From Cherax quadricarinatus (lineage: Eukaryota > Arthropoda > Malacostraca > Decapoda > Parastacidae), in contig NC_091301.1 of the NCBI RefSeq assembly GCF_038502225.1, forward strand, positions 21,539,859 to 21,603,858: a stretch of DNA of 64,000 nucleotides, read 5' to 3'. A model generated the notes under the pieces. That model did not search any database. It was not told the origin of the DNA and saw only the letters and a program-made list of their open reading frames with translations. Position 1 is the first letter of the stretch; the number at the start of each line of letters is the position of its first letter. Made by a program: the position numbers and the translations under genes. Positions 45,531 through 58,799 of the stretch are shown here, one piece after another.

Positions 45531-46359
45531 CTACCTGCTGATAAAACACTGCCGATCCGAATTTATCGAAGTCGTAATTACAGGAAGTAGGAAAAATTGG
45601 CACGTGCAAAAAAATTGGCGCTGAATGTGAAAATTGGCGCGGCTGTGTTTGTTCGGCACCGATTATGTGCTCGTGACCAGATGCAAAAATTTGGCGAATT
45701 TGTTGGTCGTGAACAGATTTGTTCGTGTTCGGAAGCGTTCGTGACCAGAGGTTCCACTGTACTGTACAGAAACAGTTTAAGGAACGCTTGGAATCACTGG
45801 ATTCTGTGCGATAACTGAGAATGCTTTTCTGATCGGCTTCAAACTTTTAGAGCTAGTTTGTATGTAAACACCAGCTATGTATGATATGCATTCATGGCAT
45901 ATATGTGCTCGCTCACATGCATACACTCATTCATATTTTTAGGGAAGCGCCTTCCGCCTGAACAAAAGAATGGAAAAATAAATAATGAATAACTTGATGG
46001 ATAATAGTTATGATAATTTCCTAAGGATTTTAATTAAAAATAAATAAAATAAATATTGGCCGCTGTGGTAAGATGTTGAAACAGGAGTATCTTATGCCCA
46101 GGATGGTCTTCTGTGATGTTTTAGTGGCGGTGTTCGTCCGATGATCCGAAATTCTTGTCACTACTTGGCCGTAGTGCAACAATTCAGATTTCAGAAGCGA
46201 GGAGTCATAATGTCCCATTATGTGCTGTAGGCAGAGATCTTGCTCCAGTTAACTAGCGTCTACCCTGAATGACCAGGCCAGCATCAGAGCTGATAATAAA
46301 GAAAACAACACTGGTTACTTAAGGGTTAAATAAGTAGAACATTGAAGAAAGACAAAGGG
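45531..46359. other. No gene seen; dispersed repeat at 45.78-45.86 kb
   Basis: 45,800-45,856 (GTGCGATAACTGAGAATGC, CTGATCGGCTTCAAAC) is an inverted copy of the repeat at 62.8-63.6 kb. The remainder is unremarkable and ends at the LINE target site. Confidence 0.45.
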
Positions 46360-46373
46360 TGGTATTCTGCTTC

Positions 46374-48467
46374 TTTTTTTTATATTTTTATTTAAAACAT
46401 AGAACAAATACAAGGATGTATAAGAGTATAATAAAATTAAAAACTATACTGGATATTAACAATAACCTCTATTACACAATCCCAGTACAGAAAATAAACA
46501 CTATAGATAATGGCCATATTACAACCAGATACACAACCCACAACATATCCTGCAAACCCTTCCTTTTACGATTATTACTATTGCCAGTGCAGACACACAG
46601 CTGGCACTTCCCCCCCCCCCCCACCCCTTCACATTAAAATATTTACATTGACCGTTCTAAGAAACATACCATTAATTATCCTTACATTTAAGATCATATC
46701 CTGACCTCATCAAAAACTTAATGAGTATTTATCAAAAGTTGGTGGTGCATGAACAACAAAAACACAAAAACATGAAATTACAGACTAAAAGCAGACGTGG
46801 AAAATTAAATTTACCTGGAAGTAACTCATAAGATACATACCAGTAAATGGTAACAAAGATAATTATTCTTTATCAAGGTTACAGAGACAAGTAGAAATTT
46901 TAGGACACCTAGGTCGCAAAAAATGTTCCCCTCTCCACAAGTCACTCTGGGCCTATATTAATTTCAAATGAAATATACGTCACCAGGAATTCTGGTAAAA
47001 ACATTAATATAAATATGTGGACTGTATTAAATTTAAAATGTGAATACATATACATTGAAGGAGAATTTATAATAATAAGATTCACCAATTAGTCTGGAGA
47101 TTACGGTGTGTCATACAAACCCCTGCCTAAATATGAAGAAAATACTGGCCAGAATTCCAACATAAATAGACAATTTAGCTGGGATTCCAAAGCTGTCCTG
47201 TCCATCTGCTTAATGCTCACATTATGCAGGACTGCAAATTCCAACGATTTTGGCTCCTATTTGAGAGATTTTAAGCCCAATATAACCCCCTAGAGCGACG
47301 AAAATTTATGCACATTTCACTAACGTGCCTGTACCACATTCAAAACAATGGCGACTCTCTCACGCTCGTCAGCACAGGCGCAGAGCTTCCCTGTCGGTTC
47401 TCTTCTTCAAATTGCACTTTAGAGCAATAGTAATGTATTAATCAGGTATATTTACATTATAAAAAATATACAGCATAATTTTGGGAAATTATTTTCCACA
47501 ACAGATATGAACATTACATTCCTATACACTCATATGCTTTTATAAGTAGAAGAATATACACCGACAACATATAATATTAATATTAATGTAACAACCATGA
47601 AATCCAAGCTTTTATAACAACATTGCATAATGTGAAGTTCATGCTTTCAAAAGCAAGAAAATACACCACATGCTACATTATCGGTAAAATACTAGGATAT
47701 GTAAATATATTAAAAGAATCCAAGACTAGGACATGAATAAGACTATCCAAATGGTTCATCTTGATTTTAGTAAGATAACACCATACCAAACTCCTTATAA
47801 CATCTTACACGCCTCACACAAACATACCAAAACTTAACACATATTCCATGAGACTAGACTTCCGCTGTGCCTTCTAGCATGTGTCTAACTAGTATTACCT
47901 ACAAATAAATATACGATGGATATTAATTTAGGTTATTAATCCTATTCACACATAATTACATAATAGGTAATTACTTCAAAAGTGATGCAGGAACACGTTA
48001 CAAAAATTGCAAAAAAAAAAAACAAACTCAATGTTTCAAGGAACATAGTGAAAGGAATACCCTCTCAAGAAAAGTTAAAAATCACTTGCAAGAACAGTAG
48101 AAACGGAACATAACTGCTACCAAAGAAATTATTCATGATATATATTTTATACGTTATATATTTATAAATGTTATATATTTAAACTGTCATTTATACCTTC
48201 CACAACAAGGGAACTAAACAAAATAGATCTTTCACACCATCACATCCAGTTTCACACGTGTACTTCCGTACTTCCAGTCGCACCCATCCACCCATCACTT
48301 CACACCCGAGGAAGTCAGCCCGTTGAATACCCCTGACTCCCCCCCCCCTCTTACCAACATACTCACCCTGGCAGTTAAAATCCTGTTATAACGCCAACAA
48401 ATTCCCTATTGTTAGTCCTCTATAGCCTTCAGAAAAAACCTCACCCCACCTTTTCCCATATATGTCT
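46374..48467 (-). other. 3' UTR of the full-length LINE
   Basis: About 2.1 kb of AT-rich sequence between the ORF2 stop and the tail. No ORF of note. Such a long 3' UTR could include a later insertion, but no boundary was visible. Confidence 0.6.
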
Positions 48468-51400
48468 CTACTGCGACACAAAGTTTGATAAAATGTCCCC
48501 GCCAATATCCTTCTCAGCACTTCCCCACCCTCCTTCCCCCCTCATACCCCACAAAACATATATGTAGTCCACGATTATATTTGCTAAACCCCTTGCCACA
48601 TCCTCATGCACCCCACTCATATCAAGACTCAACACTTGCAATACAGACACACCTTGACCCTCCACCCTTGCCACTACCTTACTCATCCATACCCTGATGT
48701 ACTCCAAACTTTCACAAAAATAGACATCATGATACGCAGTCTCTTCTCCACGGCATCTGCTACACCCCCCCACCCTCGATGACCCTCCTATCTCGGAGCA
48801 TCGCTCCCATTGGCAATATACTAAGTAGGAAATGATACATAACCTCACGGGCCCTCGGTTGTATCCTTAATTTACTAAATCTTTGCCATATTACATCCCA
48901 TGCATTCATGGGGTAGATCTCTTCAACTGGCACCACTACATGTCCCTCTAACAATTTACATGAAGTTCCCACCTTTACTTTTCCCGGTTCCCTGGCTAAC
49001 ACCAAGGCACGAAACACTTTTTCACATTCCTTCATTTCCGCTCCCCCATACCATTTCCTTAGGTGATCATGTACCTTATCTAGCTCCCCCCGCCTCCATC
49101 CACCTACACGCATCACTAAGGCATGAAACACTTTTTCACATTCCTTCATTTCCACTCCCCCATGCCATTTCCTTAGGTGATCATGTACCTTATCTAGCTG
49201 CATCCCCCTCGATCCACCTACACACATCACTTCCCTCTTAATGAACACACATTTCACATGCTTTCTCAAGTCCAACAAATCCAACCCTCCCTTACATACT
49301 GGCAATGTCACTACCTCCCTTCCCAACCAGTCGCACCCTGAACCCCACAAGAATTTGAACTCCATTCTAAGAATACTCGTGATCACCGTTCCTGTTAATG
49401 GCAACACTGCTGAAACAAACCAGACTTTACTAAACAGTAATTCATTGATGACTATTGCTTGTTGTCTAAGGGTTAAATGGTGAGGTTGCAGTATTCCCAA
49501 ACGTCGCTGCACCTGTTCCACCATCCTATTCGAATTGTTCACCCTTGCAGCACTCGGGTCAACCTCATATATGACACCACAGATTTTCAGACTCCCAGCC
49601 TGATGCTGCACTACATCACATCCCCATTCCAATCTCCCTGCCCACTCTCCCAGCCCCATTATCATTGACTTCTCCAGATTTACTTTCATCCCAGTAGCTT
49701 TCCCAAACATATGTACAACTTTCCCCAAAACTTCTAGCCGTGTCTCCTCACACACCAGAATAGTTGTATCATCAACATAACCCACCAAGCCAGGCCAAGG
49801 CTTCCGCACACCATCCCCCCCATTCCTTAGACGATCCTCCACCATCCTATAAAAAGGATCATGAACACATGCAAACAATAGTTGTGATAATGGACAACCC
49901 TGCCAAAGACCCTGCTCCTTGGTGACTCCCTCCACCACACACCCATTGATTTGCAACCTTACTTTTGCTCCTGAGTACAACATATCCACCCACCCCACTA
50001 TTTCTCTGCCAAACCCCTATTTGAGGAGAATATCCTGCAAAGCCCCTCTTTCCACCCTGTCATAAGCCCTTTGCCAAGCCAATGTCAACAATGCCCCTCT
50101 TCCCCCTTCCATGTCCTCCAGGAACCCCTTTATGATTCCGTGGCCCTCGACCATTGACCTACCCGGCAACCCAAACTGAGACTCAAACACCACCCTCCCC
50201 ACAACACATTTAAGCCTATTTCCAAGAATTTTCGCAAACAGCTTATAATCAGCACAAAGCAATGAAATGGCTCAGTAATCCCAAAGGGTACTCTGCTTTG
50301 TACCCTTCGGGACCAGCACCACCACCGCCGTTGCCTGTGATTCTCCCATCTTACCTCCATCTTTCATGGCATTCATTAACCTTACTAGGAAACCCCATAG
50401 CAGACCCCAGTGTTGTGCATAAAATTCGCTTGGTAAACCATTTATCTGGGTGCCTTTCCCTTCCTCATATCCATAAGGGCTCTCCATATTTCCTCCTCCT
50501 CAATGACCTCACCCAGTGCCTCCCGATCACTCCTCCTGAGTTTTCACGGCACATACTCACATACCTGCCCAAGAACCTCGCCATCCACCCCACTACTTTC
50601 CCCATACTTCTCAAACCATCTATCTGCATACACACTCATCCCTGTTGTTTCCCATAATACCTGACTCTCTCAAAAAAAAACCACTGAAGAAATGACTTGC
50701 AATCCCGGTATTGCAGTCATTTTCTGTCATTCGCAGCATGCAAACCGATGGCTTGTCGCCCCAGAGTACTTCGTCCAACCCCGCTTGTACCCATACCACT
50801 GCAAAATGCTCTTCTTGCAAATCCCTTATCCTGTTCTTCAACATTTGTATTTCCTCCATGGGGTAAACCCCTGCCACCCCCTCTGCCACGTAACAATCCC
50901 GTAATCTAGATTCTAAATAATTTGACAATCCATACCGCAATTGATTAATGCATTTGCCCTCCCTCACATAAAACTGACGTATTCTTACCTTAGCCACACT
51001 ATCCCACCATCCTACCACATCCTCCTCAGTCCTTCCCTCCGTACAGAGCTGTTCCTAAAATACTGCAAAACCTTCCACTCCCTCCCCATCCCCCAAAACC
51101 ATCGTATTCAGTTTCCAATAACCTCCCTGCCTAAGAGCCAAAGCTTCCCATCCCACCTCCACTATTACCGCCCTATGATCGGAAGACACCATCTCAATGG
51201 TTTTAAAAGACTACCAAAGCCCTCTGAGATAAATATATCCTGTCCAAACGAGCCGTGTATCCCCACCTTATAAAAGTATGTTCCACCTCACACGTACCTC
51301 CCCCAAAAGCATCTCGTAACTGAAGATCTCTAAACAGGCCCCCGAAGATTGAAGAAAAATATCCCACTCCTCTGGGTTCCACATCTGCCCTCTTAACTAC

Positions 51401-51815
51401 ACAATTCTAATCTCCCCCCACAATCGCCACTGACGGTAATGTGCATAGGAAGTACGCAAGTTCCTCCCGTACAAAATCCGTCTTTACTTTCACTTTACTT
51501 TCTGCCGGGACATACACACAAACGCCACTCTCTCTCCCATCCACCATCCTTCCACACATAATACTCTCCCCCCTCCACCCCTCTTTCCTGTGCAATACAA
51601 ATGGGCTCGCCTCTCTGATCAACACACCCACTCCTCCTTTTAAATGCTCAGACGGCAACATATAAGCCTGGTACCCAGACACCATTAGTTCACGACCAAG
51701 TTTAAAATTGTGTTCCTGCACAAAAGCCACGTCAACCTTATATCTATTCAAAAACATCTGGAAGTACTCACATTTTACACCATCACACAGACCATTAATA
51801 TATATTGTTACACAC
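48468..51815 (-). pseudogene. LINE ORF2: APE endonuclease + reverse transcriptase, lightly broken
   Basis: Starts near 51,815 with VTIYINGLCDG, the usual beginning of an APE-like endonuclease, followed by VDVAFVQEHN and GGVGVLIRE (51.4-51.8 kb). A linker follows (50,620-51,018). RT: VVVLVPKGTK (50.33 kb), AISLLCADYKLFAKILGNRL, FGLPGRSMVEGHG, and motif A LTLAWQRAYDRV, where the usual catalytic Asp position reads differently. Then motif B QGLWQGCPLSQLL, and motif C GYVDDTTILV (about 49.78 kb). The C-terminus has the CxxC-H-C knuckle CSRCRGEETAYHDVYFC (48.74 kb). Lesions seen: TAG near 50,015, TGA near 50,270, a frameshift near 50,440, and a frameshift in a C7 run near 48,766. Nicks target DNA and reverse-transcribes the element RNA when intact. 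Confidence 0.88.
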
Positions 51816-51829
51816 CTGAGGCCGGTTTA

Positions 51830-53089
51830 AGGTTTCCCTCCCCACCTCATTTCAATACTCTTCCCTTTCTGACCATTTCCCTGGGCATTGCCTTTGCCTC
51901 GTACTCCACCCTCCTTCCCCCCTCCCCCCTTATGTTCTGGCCCTCTCTTAGAGACACTCTGGGGTTAACCCATGCCTTTTTCCCTGGCCTTTGCACCGGC
52001 ATCAGAACATCGTTCGAATCTGATGCTGCCGCCCTTTTCCTCGTTGCTCCCTTCATCTCCATATCAGTGCCCTGGGAGTCCTAACAATGGACTTCCACCT
52101 CTACCACTCTGAATTCGCCTCCATGTCCTTCCATGGCAATCGCACTGTCCATTACAGGTACCACCTGGTCCTCCCTCCTCCCGCACAGACCTCCTTCCGC
52201 CCCGATCCCAGGTTCCTGCTCGCTGTGACTCTCCACCGCCGTAGACTGTAACATAGCCTGTAACACCGTCACCAACTCCTCCTCGATAGCTTTCACTTCT
52301 GCACCCACTTGCACCTCCTCACTCGACAGCTGTACTGTCAATGGGCTGGGTGATTCATGAATCTCCATGTCCCCTGCCGATGCCACAGGGAGTAGCCACC
52401 ACCTCTTCACTCCTCATGCGACCATGTCCTCCTCCTTGCCTCTGTTCTTCCTCGGGCATCATTTTCTCATGCCCAGGCACTCCGCCTCTTGCCAGCCCAG
52501 GAGCCCAATTCTGCTTGCCACAATCTGCCACCATATGGTCATATTCACCACACAGATGACACGTACGCCTCTGCCCGGCATACGCCACCATTACCTGGGT
52601 TTTAAACTCCTCGAGATATACATAAGAGGGTATAGGATGTCTCACCGTCATCTTAAGATTGAAAGTACCCTCTGGAAACTCACCATAAGCTCCTTTTACC
52701 CATTTTCCAGGTTGGGCTAGATGTACAGTCCCATATCTTTTGAAAACACTTCTGATATCCGCTTCATCAGCCTCAAAAGGCACGTTACAGAGCTTGACCA
52801 ACGAATAATGTCTTGATACGTCCGTCAACCTGACCCTCACTGCCGGTGTCACGTTAATGCTGACATCTTGAAAATGATCCACCAACGCCTCGTACAGTTG
52901 ACCTGTTAGCACTTTCGCGAATATTCTATAAACACCATTTAGTGCCACTCCATGTAAATCCTCATCTCTGATGCCATATGTATCTCTTATAATTCTGGGC
53001 AATAACACCTCAGCTGACGTAGGCGTTAAAGCCCCAATAATGAGCTCAATGCCCACAGTATTCACTCTCCGGTGCACACCTAGCGCCAT
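51830..53089 (-). pseudogene. LINE ORF1: RRM-like and CCHC nucleic-acid-binding protein, frameshifted
   Basis: The likely start is the ATG at 53,087-53,089 (MALGVHRRVNTVG); an upstream in-frame ATG exists but lies in probable 5' UTR. Residues of the type LVKLCNVPFEADEADIRSVF form an RRM-like segment, and CHLCGEYDHMVADC is a CCHC zinc knuckle (about 52.55 kb). The frame stops at 52,355; continuation in other frames to about 51,840 (ESPSPLTVQLSSEEVQ, later RKRAAASDSND) suggests one or two frameshifts in the C-terminal part. Family role: coats element RNA in the ribonucleoprotein. Lies directly upstream of ORF2, as expected. Confidence 0.75.
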
Positions 53090-53184
53090 ATTGTTTTCTA
53101 AGTAGCTTGTCTGGGTAAACAGTAGAGGGGTGCAAAGCACGACCGCACTCTACCTCATCCAGTCAGTGAATGGTATTCTGCTTC

Positions 53185-53649
53185 AGTGTCATTACTGGTA
53201 ACCAGGTAAAACAGTAACAATCAACAGAAATACTCTGGTAGATCACCGTACCTGATCAGGAGAAGAGTGGAAGTGAAGTGATTTTCCAAACTTCAACCCA
53301 CACCAAGTAAGGTTAATATTACCAGGAGCAGAAATTAAAGTAAATCTGACCCGAGGAACAGAAGTTTAGCCCCAGCCCGCTAGATGGTAGTGCGGGCGGT
53401 AACACACTAATGGTTCCTGGGTGTCTGAACAAACATAACCCCCACTTTTTAAGGGCATTTCTTATACAATATTTTTACATTTCGCTTCGTTAGAATGGTA
53501 TGATCTCCCTGAACTATTCTTCTTTTGGAGGGTGCATTTAAGTATAGTGCGCTGGATTAATGGATATGGGGATATTTTTCTCGGATGCAGCAGCGAACGA
53601 AACACATTAAGTTAACCAATTCATTGGTCTGTAACAACAGCCCATCGAT
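53185..53649. other. DNA between the two LINEs, no gene seen
   Basis: About 460 bases. The first part continues the host sequence interrupted at 46,359. May contain the 5' UTR of the second LINE, whose start could not be fixed. Confidence 0.4.
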
Positions 53650-56600
53650 ATAATTACTAAATAATGATAAAAACCTTCACTCATAAACCTTCAGCATACA
53701 TCGATAATAGTAACCACGTTAGACATCTGTTAAGAGTGTACTACTCTCCCCATGCCCCTCAACACATAGACAACATCAATTTCATTATGTGTATTAGTGA
53801 CTATACTCTATATGACCAAAATGCTTTAGCTATATACTTGTCCAAACTTCCCACCATAACAGATATCAGTACTAGAACTCAACACACAACTCGGGATATA
53901 AATAACCATAAGTTAAACCTAGAAGATGATTGATCACGTTGACCCTGATCTGAACCTCCATAATCTGACACCCAATCAAAACCTATTGGAAAGTAACTGC
54001 CTTTATTACACAGCATCACAAGCCAGCACTATCCTAAACAATGCTAAAAGTCTATCAGCAAACACTATGATGACCTCCTAGCACCACTTGAATCACTAAA
54101 GACACCCTTCTCCTGCGTTATTCTTACTGAGACCTGGCTTAAGCAGGACACACAGGATACACAGCAATCCACAACTGCAGACCATACCAAGTTGGGGGTG
54201 GTATTGCAATCTATTACTCTAACCAATTATCTTGTATTAGCACCACTTGCTTTAGTGATGAATATGGGGAATACATTTTTGCTAATTTTACTGTAAAAAA
54301 CCTTAAGACGCCTGTAACAATCGGTGCCATTTACCGGATACCCCACACAAACATCCCAAATTTCAGTGAGAAATTAAAGGCACTAATAACAAACAGACAA
54401 ATGAATAACCACCACCTTCTCTTAGCTGGAGACTTCAACATCAACCTTGGCCTACTAGATGACCAGCCTGAAACTGATTTCATCAACAATATGAACAACA
54501 CACTTCTCATACCAACAATAACTAAACCAACCAGGCTCACTGAGACAAGTGCAACCATAATAGACCACATATGGACCAATATACTAGCCCCTCTTAAATC
54601 AGGGATAATCACAGATAGCACTACAGACCACTACCCTACCTTCCTCTTAACAAACATTAGTAAACCACCACTTGAATACAAGAAAGTTTCATTTAGACTC
54701 TATGACAAGGCCTCAGTAAGGAAGTTCACAGCTGACCTAGAGACTGTTGACTGGCCTACAGAATTCTCCAAGGCCAATGGTATTGATGACTGGGCAGACA
54801 TTTTTCTTAACAAATTACTTAGACTATACAACAAACATTGTCCTATAAAAACGAAACAGATCACAAACAAACGGCTTGGTTGCCCATGGCTAACCAGCAG
54901 CATTCTGAAATCCATTGATAAGAAACACCAATATGAAAAGCAATATAGACAGGGCTTAACACACAAAGATATTCTTAAACACTATTCATCAGTTCTCACC
55001 AAAGTAATAAAGAAACCCAAACAACTATACTACTCCAACAGATTCACTGACACAAGAGGAGATATAAAAAAGACCTAGAAAACACTCTCGCAGATTCTAG
55101 GGACCCACAAACTGAAAAAAAACAAGAATATTGTCCTAACTAAACCTCATGAAACACCACTGCATCCCACTGACACAGCTAACAAGATAAACGACTTCTT
55201 CTCAACCATAGGATCTAATCTCGCCAATAAAATCCCACATACCAATGCCCATGCCGGGGACTACCTAGATGGGAATTTCCCAAATTCCTTCTACCTTACA
55301 CCAACTGAGCCCACAGAAGTCACCGAGATTATAAAATCACTTAAAAATAGTTCAGGGAATCTGTCTCATGTCCCACCATTATTGTACAAGCGAGCGGCCC
55401 ATGTCCTTTCGCATGCTATTTCATTACTTTTTAACAAGTCACTAGAAACTAGCACCTTCCCGAAACTACTCAAGACGGCAAGGGTTACACCAATACATAA
55501 AGGTGGTGACCCTACAGATTTAAACAACTATAGGCCAATATCAAACTTACCATTGCTATCCAAAATCTTTGAGAAACTCGTGCACAGGAGACTATATTCA
55601 TTTATAACGGCACAAAACATTCTCATCCCCTGCCAATTTGGATTCAGGAAAAATAAAAGCACTAATGATGCAATCATAAAAATGCTAGATCTGCTTTACA
55701 CAGCATTGGGAAATAAGGAATATCCACTAGGAATTTTTATTGACCTAAGAAAAGCTTTTGACACAGTAGACCAAAGCATCCTACTCCACAAACTTGACCA
55801 TTATGGTATAAGAGGCCATGCGCTTGCATATTTCAAATCTTACCTTACTGATAGGTATCAGTATGTCACCATTAAAGACACAGCATCAACAACACGGCCA
55901 CTTGATACTGGAGTTTCACAGGGAAGTGTCCTTGGTCCCCTGCTCTTCCTCATATACATCAATGATCTTCCAAACGTATCCCAACACCTGAACCCCATTC
56001 TCTTTGCTGGCGACAGGACTTATGTCATCTCTCACCCAATCTTGCCACCCTCATCACCATTGTTAACGAGGAGCTGATCAAAATATCGACTTGGATGACA
56101 GCCAATAAACTTATGCTTAACACTGTAAACCTACTACATTATGTTTGGTAGCAGAGCAGGAGTTGCGCAAATTAACATTAAGATCGACAACACTCTAATT
56201 GCCAGACATAATGAGGGCAAATTCCTAGGCCTATACCTCGACAACAACCTGAATTTCAGCACCCATATCCAACACATAACCAAAAAAGTATCCAAAATGG
56301 TTGGGATCCTCTCCAAGATACGATACTACGTGCCGCAAACTGCCCTTCTCATACTATACCATTCACTTATTTATCCATACCTCACCTATGCTATTTGTGC
56401 TTGGAGATCAACTGCAGCAACACACCTAAAGCCAATAATAACCCAACAAAAAGCTGCAGTAAGAATAATCACTAAATCCCATCCCTGGCAACACCCCCCC
56501 CACTCTTCATAGATCTAAACTTACTCCCTGTTCAGAACATTCACACTTACTACTGTGCAATCTACATCTACAGGACCTTAAATTCCAATATTAACCTTGA

Positions 56601-57248
56601 CCTAAAATGCTTTCTTGATAGTTGTGACAGAACCCACAGGCATAACACCAGACACAAACATCTCTATGACATTCCCCGTGTCCGACTAAACCTTCACAAA
56701 AATTCAATGTATGTCAAAGGCCCTAAAATCTGGAACACCCTACCTGAAAACTCTAGAACTGCAGACACATTCATCACCTTCAAAACTACCATTAGAAAAC
56801 ATCTTATCTCCCTGATACACCCCGTCAACTAATTACACGAATACCACCTGGTGGTTCACACTTACACTCACTCACCCATTTGACCATAAACAGAAATATC
56901 AATCTCAATCTTAAAATAATGAATCCTAACTAGTCATAAGTTGGCCTGTGATACTCCAATACTGAAACTATGCATTGTGCCAAAACAAAAGCATTCACAT
57001 TGCTAAACTCACAAACTAGTATTTAGTCACTTAGCCATAATACCAACTTACCTCATAATTTGTAATATTTTAAATTTAAGAATTAATCTAAGTCTGCCCG
57101 AAATGTCTAGCCATGCTAGGTGTTCTAGTGGTACACTCTGTAATTATTATTTTACTACATGCAAACCACACAATAACCAAATTCTGTAAACACAGCATTG
57201 TAATCTTTATAGAGAATAAGCTTTGAATTGAATTGAATTGAATTGAAT
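53650..57248 (+). mobile_element. CR1/L2-like LINE, plus strand, near full length
   Basis: A possible ORF1 end or linker (53,664-53,933) is followed by APE endonuclease, RT, a C-terminal domain to TAA at about 56,830, and a 3' UTR that ends in five TTGAA units (57,224-57,248). A short tandem 3' tail in place of poly(A) is characteristic of CR1/L2-type LINEs. The 5' boundary is approximate. No target-site duplication found, as is usual for this group. Confidence 0.85.
53940..56832 (+). pseudogene. CR1/L2-like LINE ORF2 (endonuclease-RT), frameshifted
   Basis: Endonuclease: NCLYYTASQASTILNNAKSL (53,990), then CVILTETWLKQDT (54.12 kb), TIGAIYRIPH (54.32 kb), LLLAGDFNINLGLL (54.42 kb) and ATIIDHIWTN (54.56 kb). 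RT: ARVTPIHKGGD, LNNYRPISNLPLLSKIFEKL, CQFGFRKNKSTNDAI, motif A GIFIDLRKAFDTVDQ, motif B GVSQGSVLGPLLFLIYINDL, and motif C as LFAGDRTYV. The catalytic FADD is mutated to FAGD, so this copy cannot be active. The C-terminus (YDIPRVRLNLHKNSMYV, KIWNTLP) precedes the stop at about 56,830. Frameshifts or stops near 54,064, 54,150, 55,077, 56,040 and 56,500. The long intact blocks suggest moderate age. Confidence 0.9.
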
Positions 57249-57990
57249 GTCTAATGATGCTGGATTTACCGTCAACTAAATGTGAGTTATGTTCAGGATA
57301 CAAGGCTTTGTTCAAGTAGTTTTGCTTTCTGAATTATGTACAAGTGGTCGGTGGACAGAGCATATGCCACGAACGATGCACAGATGTGTCATGAACATCA
57401 CATGTAGAACAAGCCAAGTGGGTGTGAAGATAGACAATGCAGAGTAAGCATGTTTCTTAAACGATGCATTACGTGTCTGGATGACCACTCACATTTCATT
57501 TCCTCGTCCACCTCCATAAAAACACCAAAATCTATTGCTTATCTGTGCTCCTTTCTCGCCTAGAGAGAGGAAGACGGACAGAGGAAAACACAAGCCTGAC
57601 GAGACGAGTAGAAACTAACTTTAAAACCTGTTATTTTTAAAACACGTTAGTACTTTAAAGTTTATTTCTCTTGGAACAAAACTGTTTTGAAATGCAAATA
57701 ATAAGGTATATTATTATGAGTTTGCTTTTTGACAATGTCTCAAAGGCTTTGTAGTTAAGAGAAGATCGTCGGTAGTTCAAAGAATTTTCATTAACACAGA
57801 AGGGTATAATGCAGTTAATGTATTAGTGTAGTATGTCTCTACTAATACTTAAGCTCAATCCAGAACTGAGGAGAAATAAAACTTGCTGTGTTAGGGAAAC
57901 GCTTATGTTTTGTGGATGAAGGTTAATAATAGTCAGAAGTTTGGTCACATTCTTCCCTTCACTAGCGGTGCCTTGATGTTCTTAGTACGT
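57249..57990. other. No gene seen
   Basis: Ordinary complexity between the LINE tail and a SINE-like repeat. Confidence 0.4.
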
Positions 57991-57994
57991 ATCT

Positions 57995-58105
57995 CTTAAC
58001 CCAGGGAATTGAGCTACCCTCCTCTCTCCTTGGATTTGACCTCTTTACCTCCCATTCCCCAGGAACTGTGTCACCCCTATGGGTTTAATACTTTCCCACA
58101 AATAT

Positions 58106-58169
<64 letters not shown>

Positions 58170-58170
58170 T
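57995..58170 (+). repeat. SINE-like repeat with (TAA)n tail
   Basis: GGGAATTGAGCTACCC, CTTGGATTTGACC, CCCCAGGAACTGTGTCACCC, ATGGGTTTAATACTTTCCC, then (TAA)22 or so (58,104-58,170). Most complete copy of this family in the window. Confidence 0.75.
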
Positions 58171-58799
58171 CACATTCTAGTACAGATTGTGGTTGCGTTT
58201 GTGAATCAGGTTGTCTGTACTGTTTACATTGTGCAACAAGCGGGTCCTTATGTATGCGCTCGTGTATTTGTACCTAGCAGGGCTGTTGTATCGTAAAGAC
58301 ACTGTAGTTATGACCTACGGATATTAAACAGCCTACGAATGACTTTTTTAATTTTATAAAAACAGCAACAAATATATTTTCTTAACACTGTTAAAAAATT
58401 GCAAGAAATTTACATAAGAGATGAGTTTTCCGAGGTCTGCTTTGCAAAATCAGCAATGTCTTAGTGTTTATCACATATTCTCACTGTTGGGTAATTATCC
58501 AATGGTTGGTCGGAGACACCATTTATCTACTTAAATTTCGAAAGAAATGTTCGCCTTCACAACTCGTTCCCAAGACAGCAAAATACTTCCATAGAGCAAT
58601 GTAAACGTTTGGAAAGGTGCTGATACCTTGTTTGATATTTGGACTTTGATTATTTCTGCCACGCTATTATTTTATCCGCATGCAAATGTAGGAACAACAG
58701 GAATTCGTCAGTATTATTTTTTTTCAAGATCTGTTGCATACACAGTAACCAGTACACTGAAAATTAATTTCCTCTGTCGACTGTGATCTTTCAACAAGG
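58171..58799. other. No clear feature
   Basis: May contain the decayed 3' part of the transposase pseudogene that follows, but no block was identified with confidence. Confidence 0.3.

Larger units (their letters stand above)
46360..53184 (-). mobile_element. Full-length LINE (Tx1/L1-like, tentative), 6.8 kb, with 14-bp TSD
   Basis: TGGTATTCTGCTTC occurs at 46,360-46,373 and at 53,171-53,184 and bounds the element exactly. Reading the minus strand, the order is 5' UTR, ORF1 with an RRM-like fold and a CCHC knuckle, ORF2 with APE endonuclease, RT and a C-terminal CCHC, a long AT-rich 3' UTR, an AATAAA signal and a short poly(A) tail abutting the TSD (T7 on the plus strand). That is a complete element inserted by target-primed reverse transcription. 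RT motifs (ADYKLFAK, GLPGRS, LTLAWQRAYDRV) resemble the Tx1/L1 group; a phylogeny is needed. ORF2 has only a few lesions, so the copy is not very old. Confidence 0.92.
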
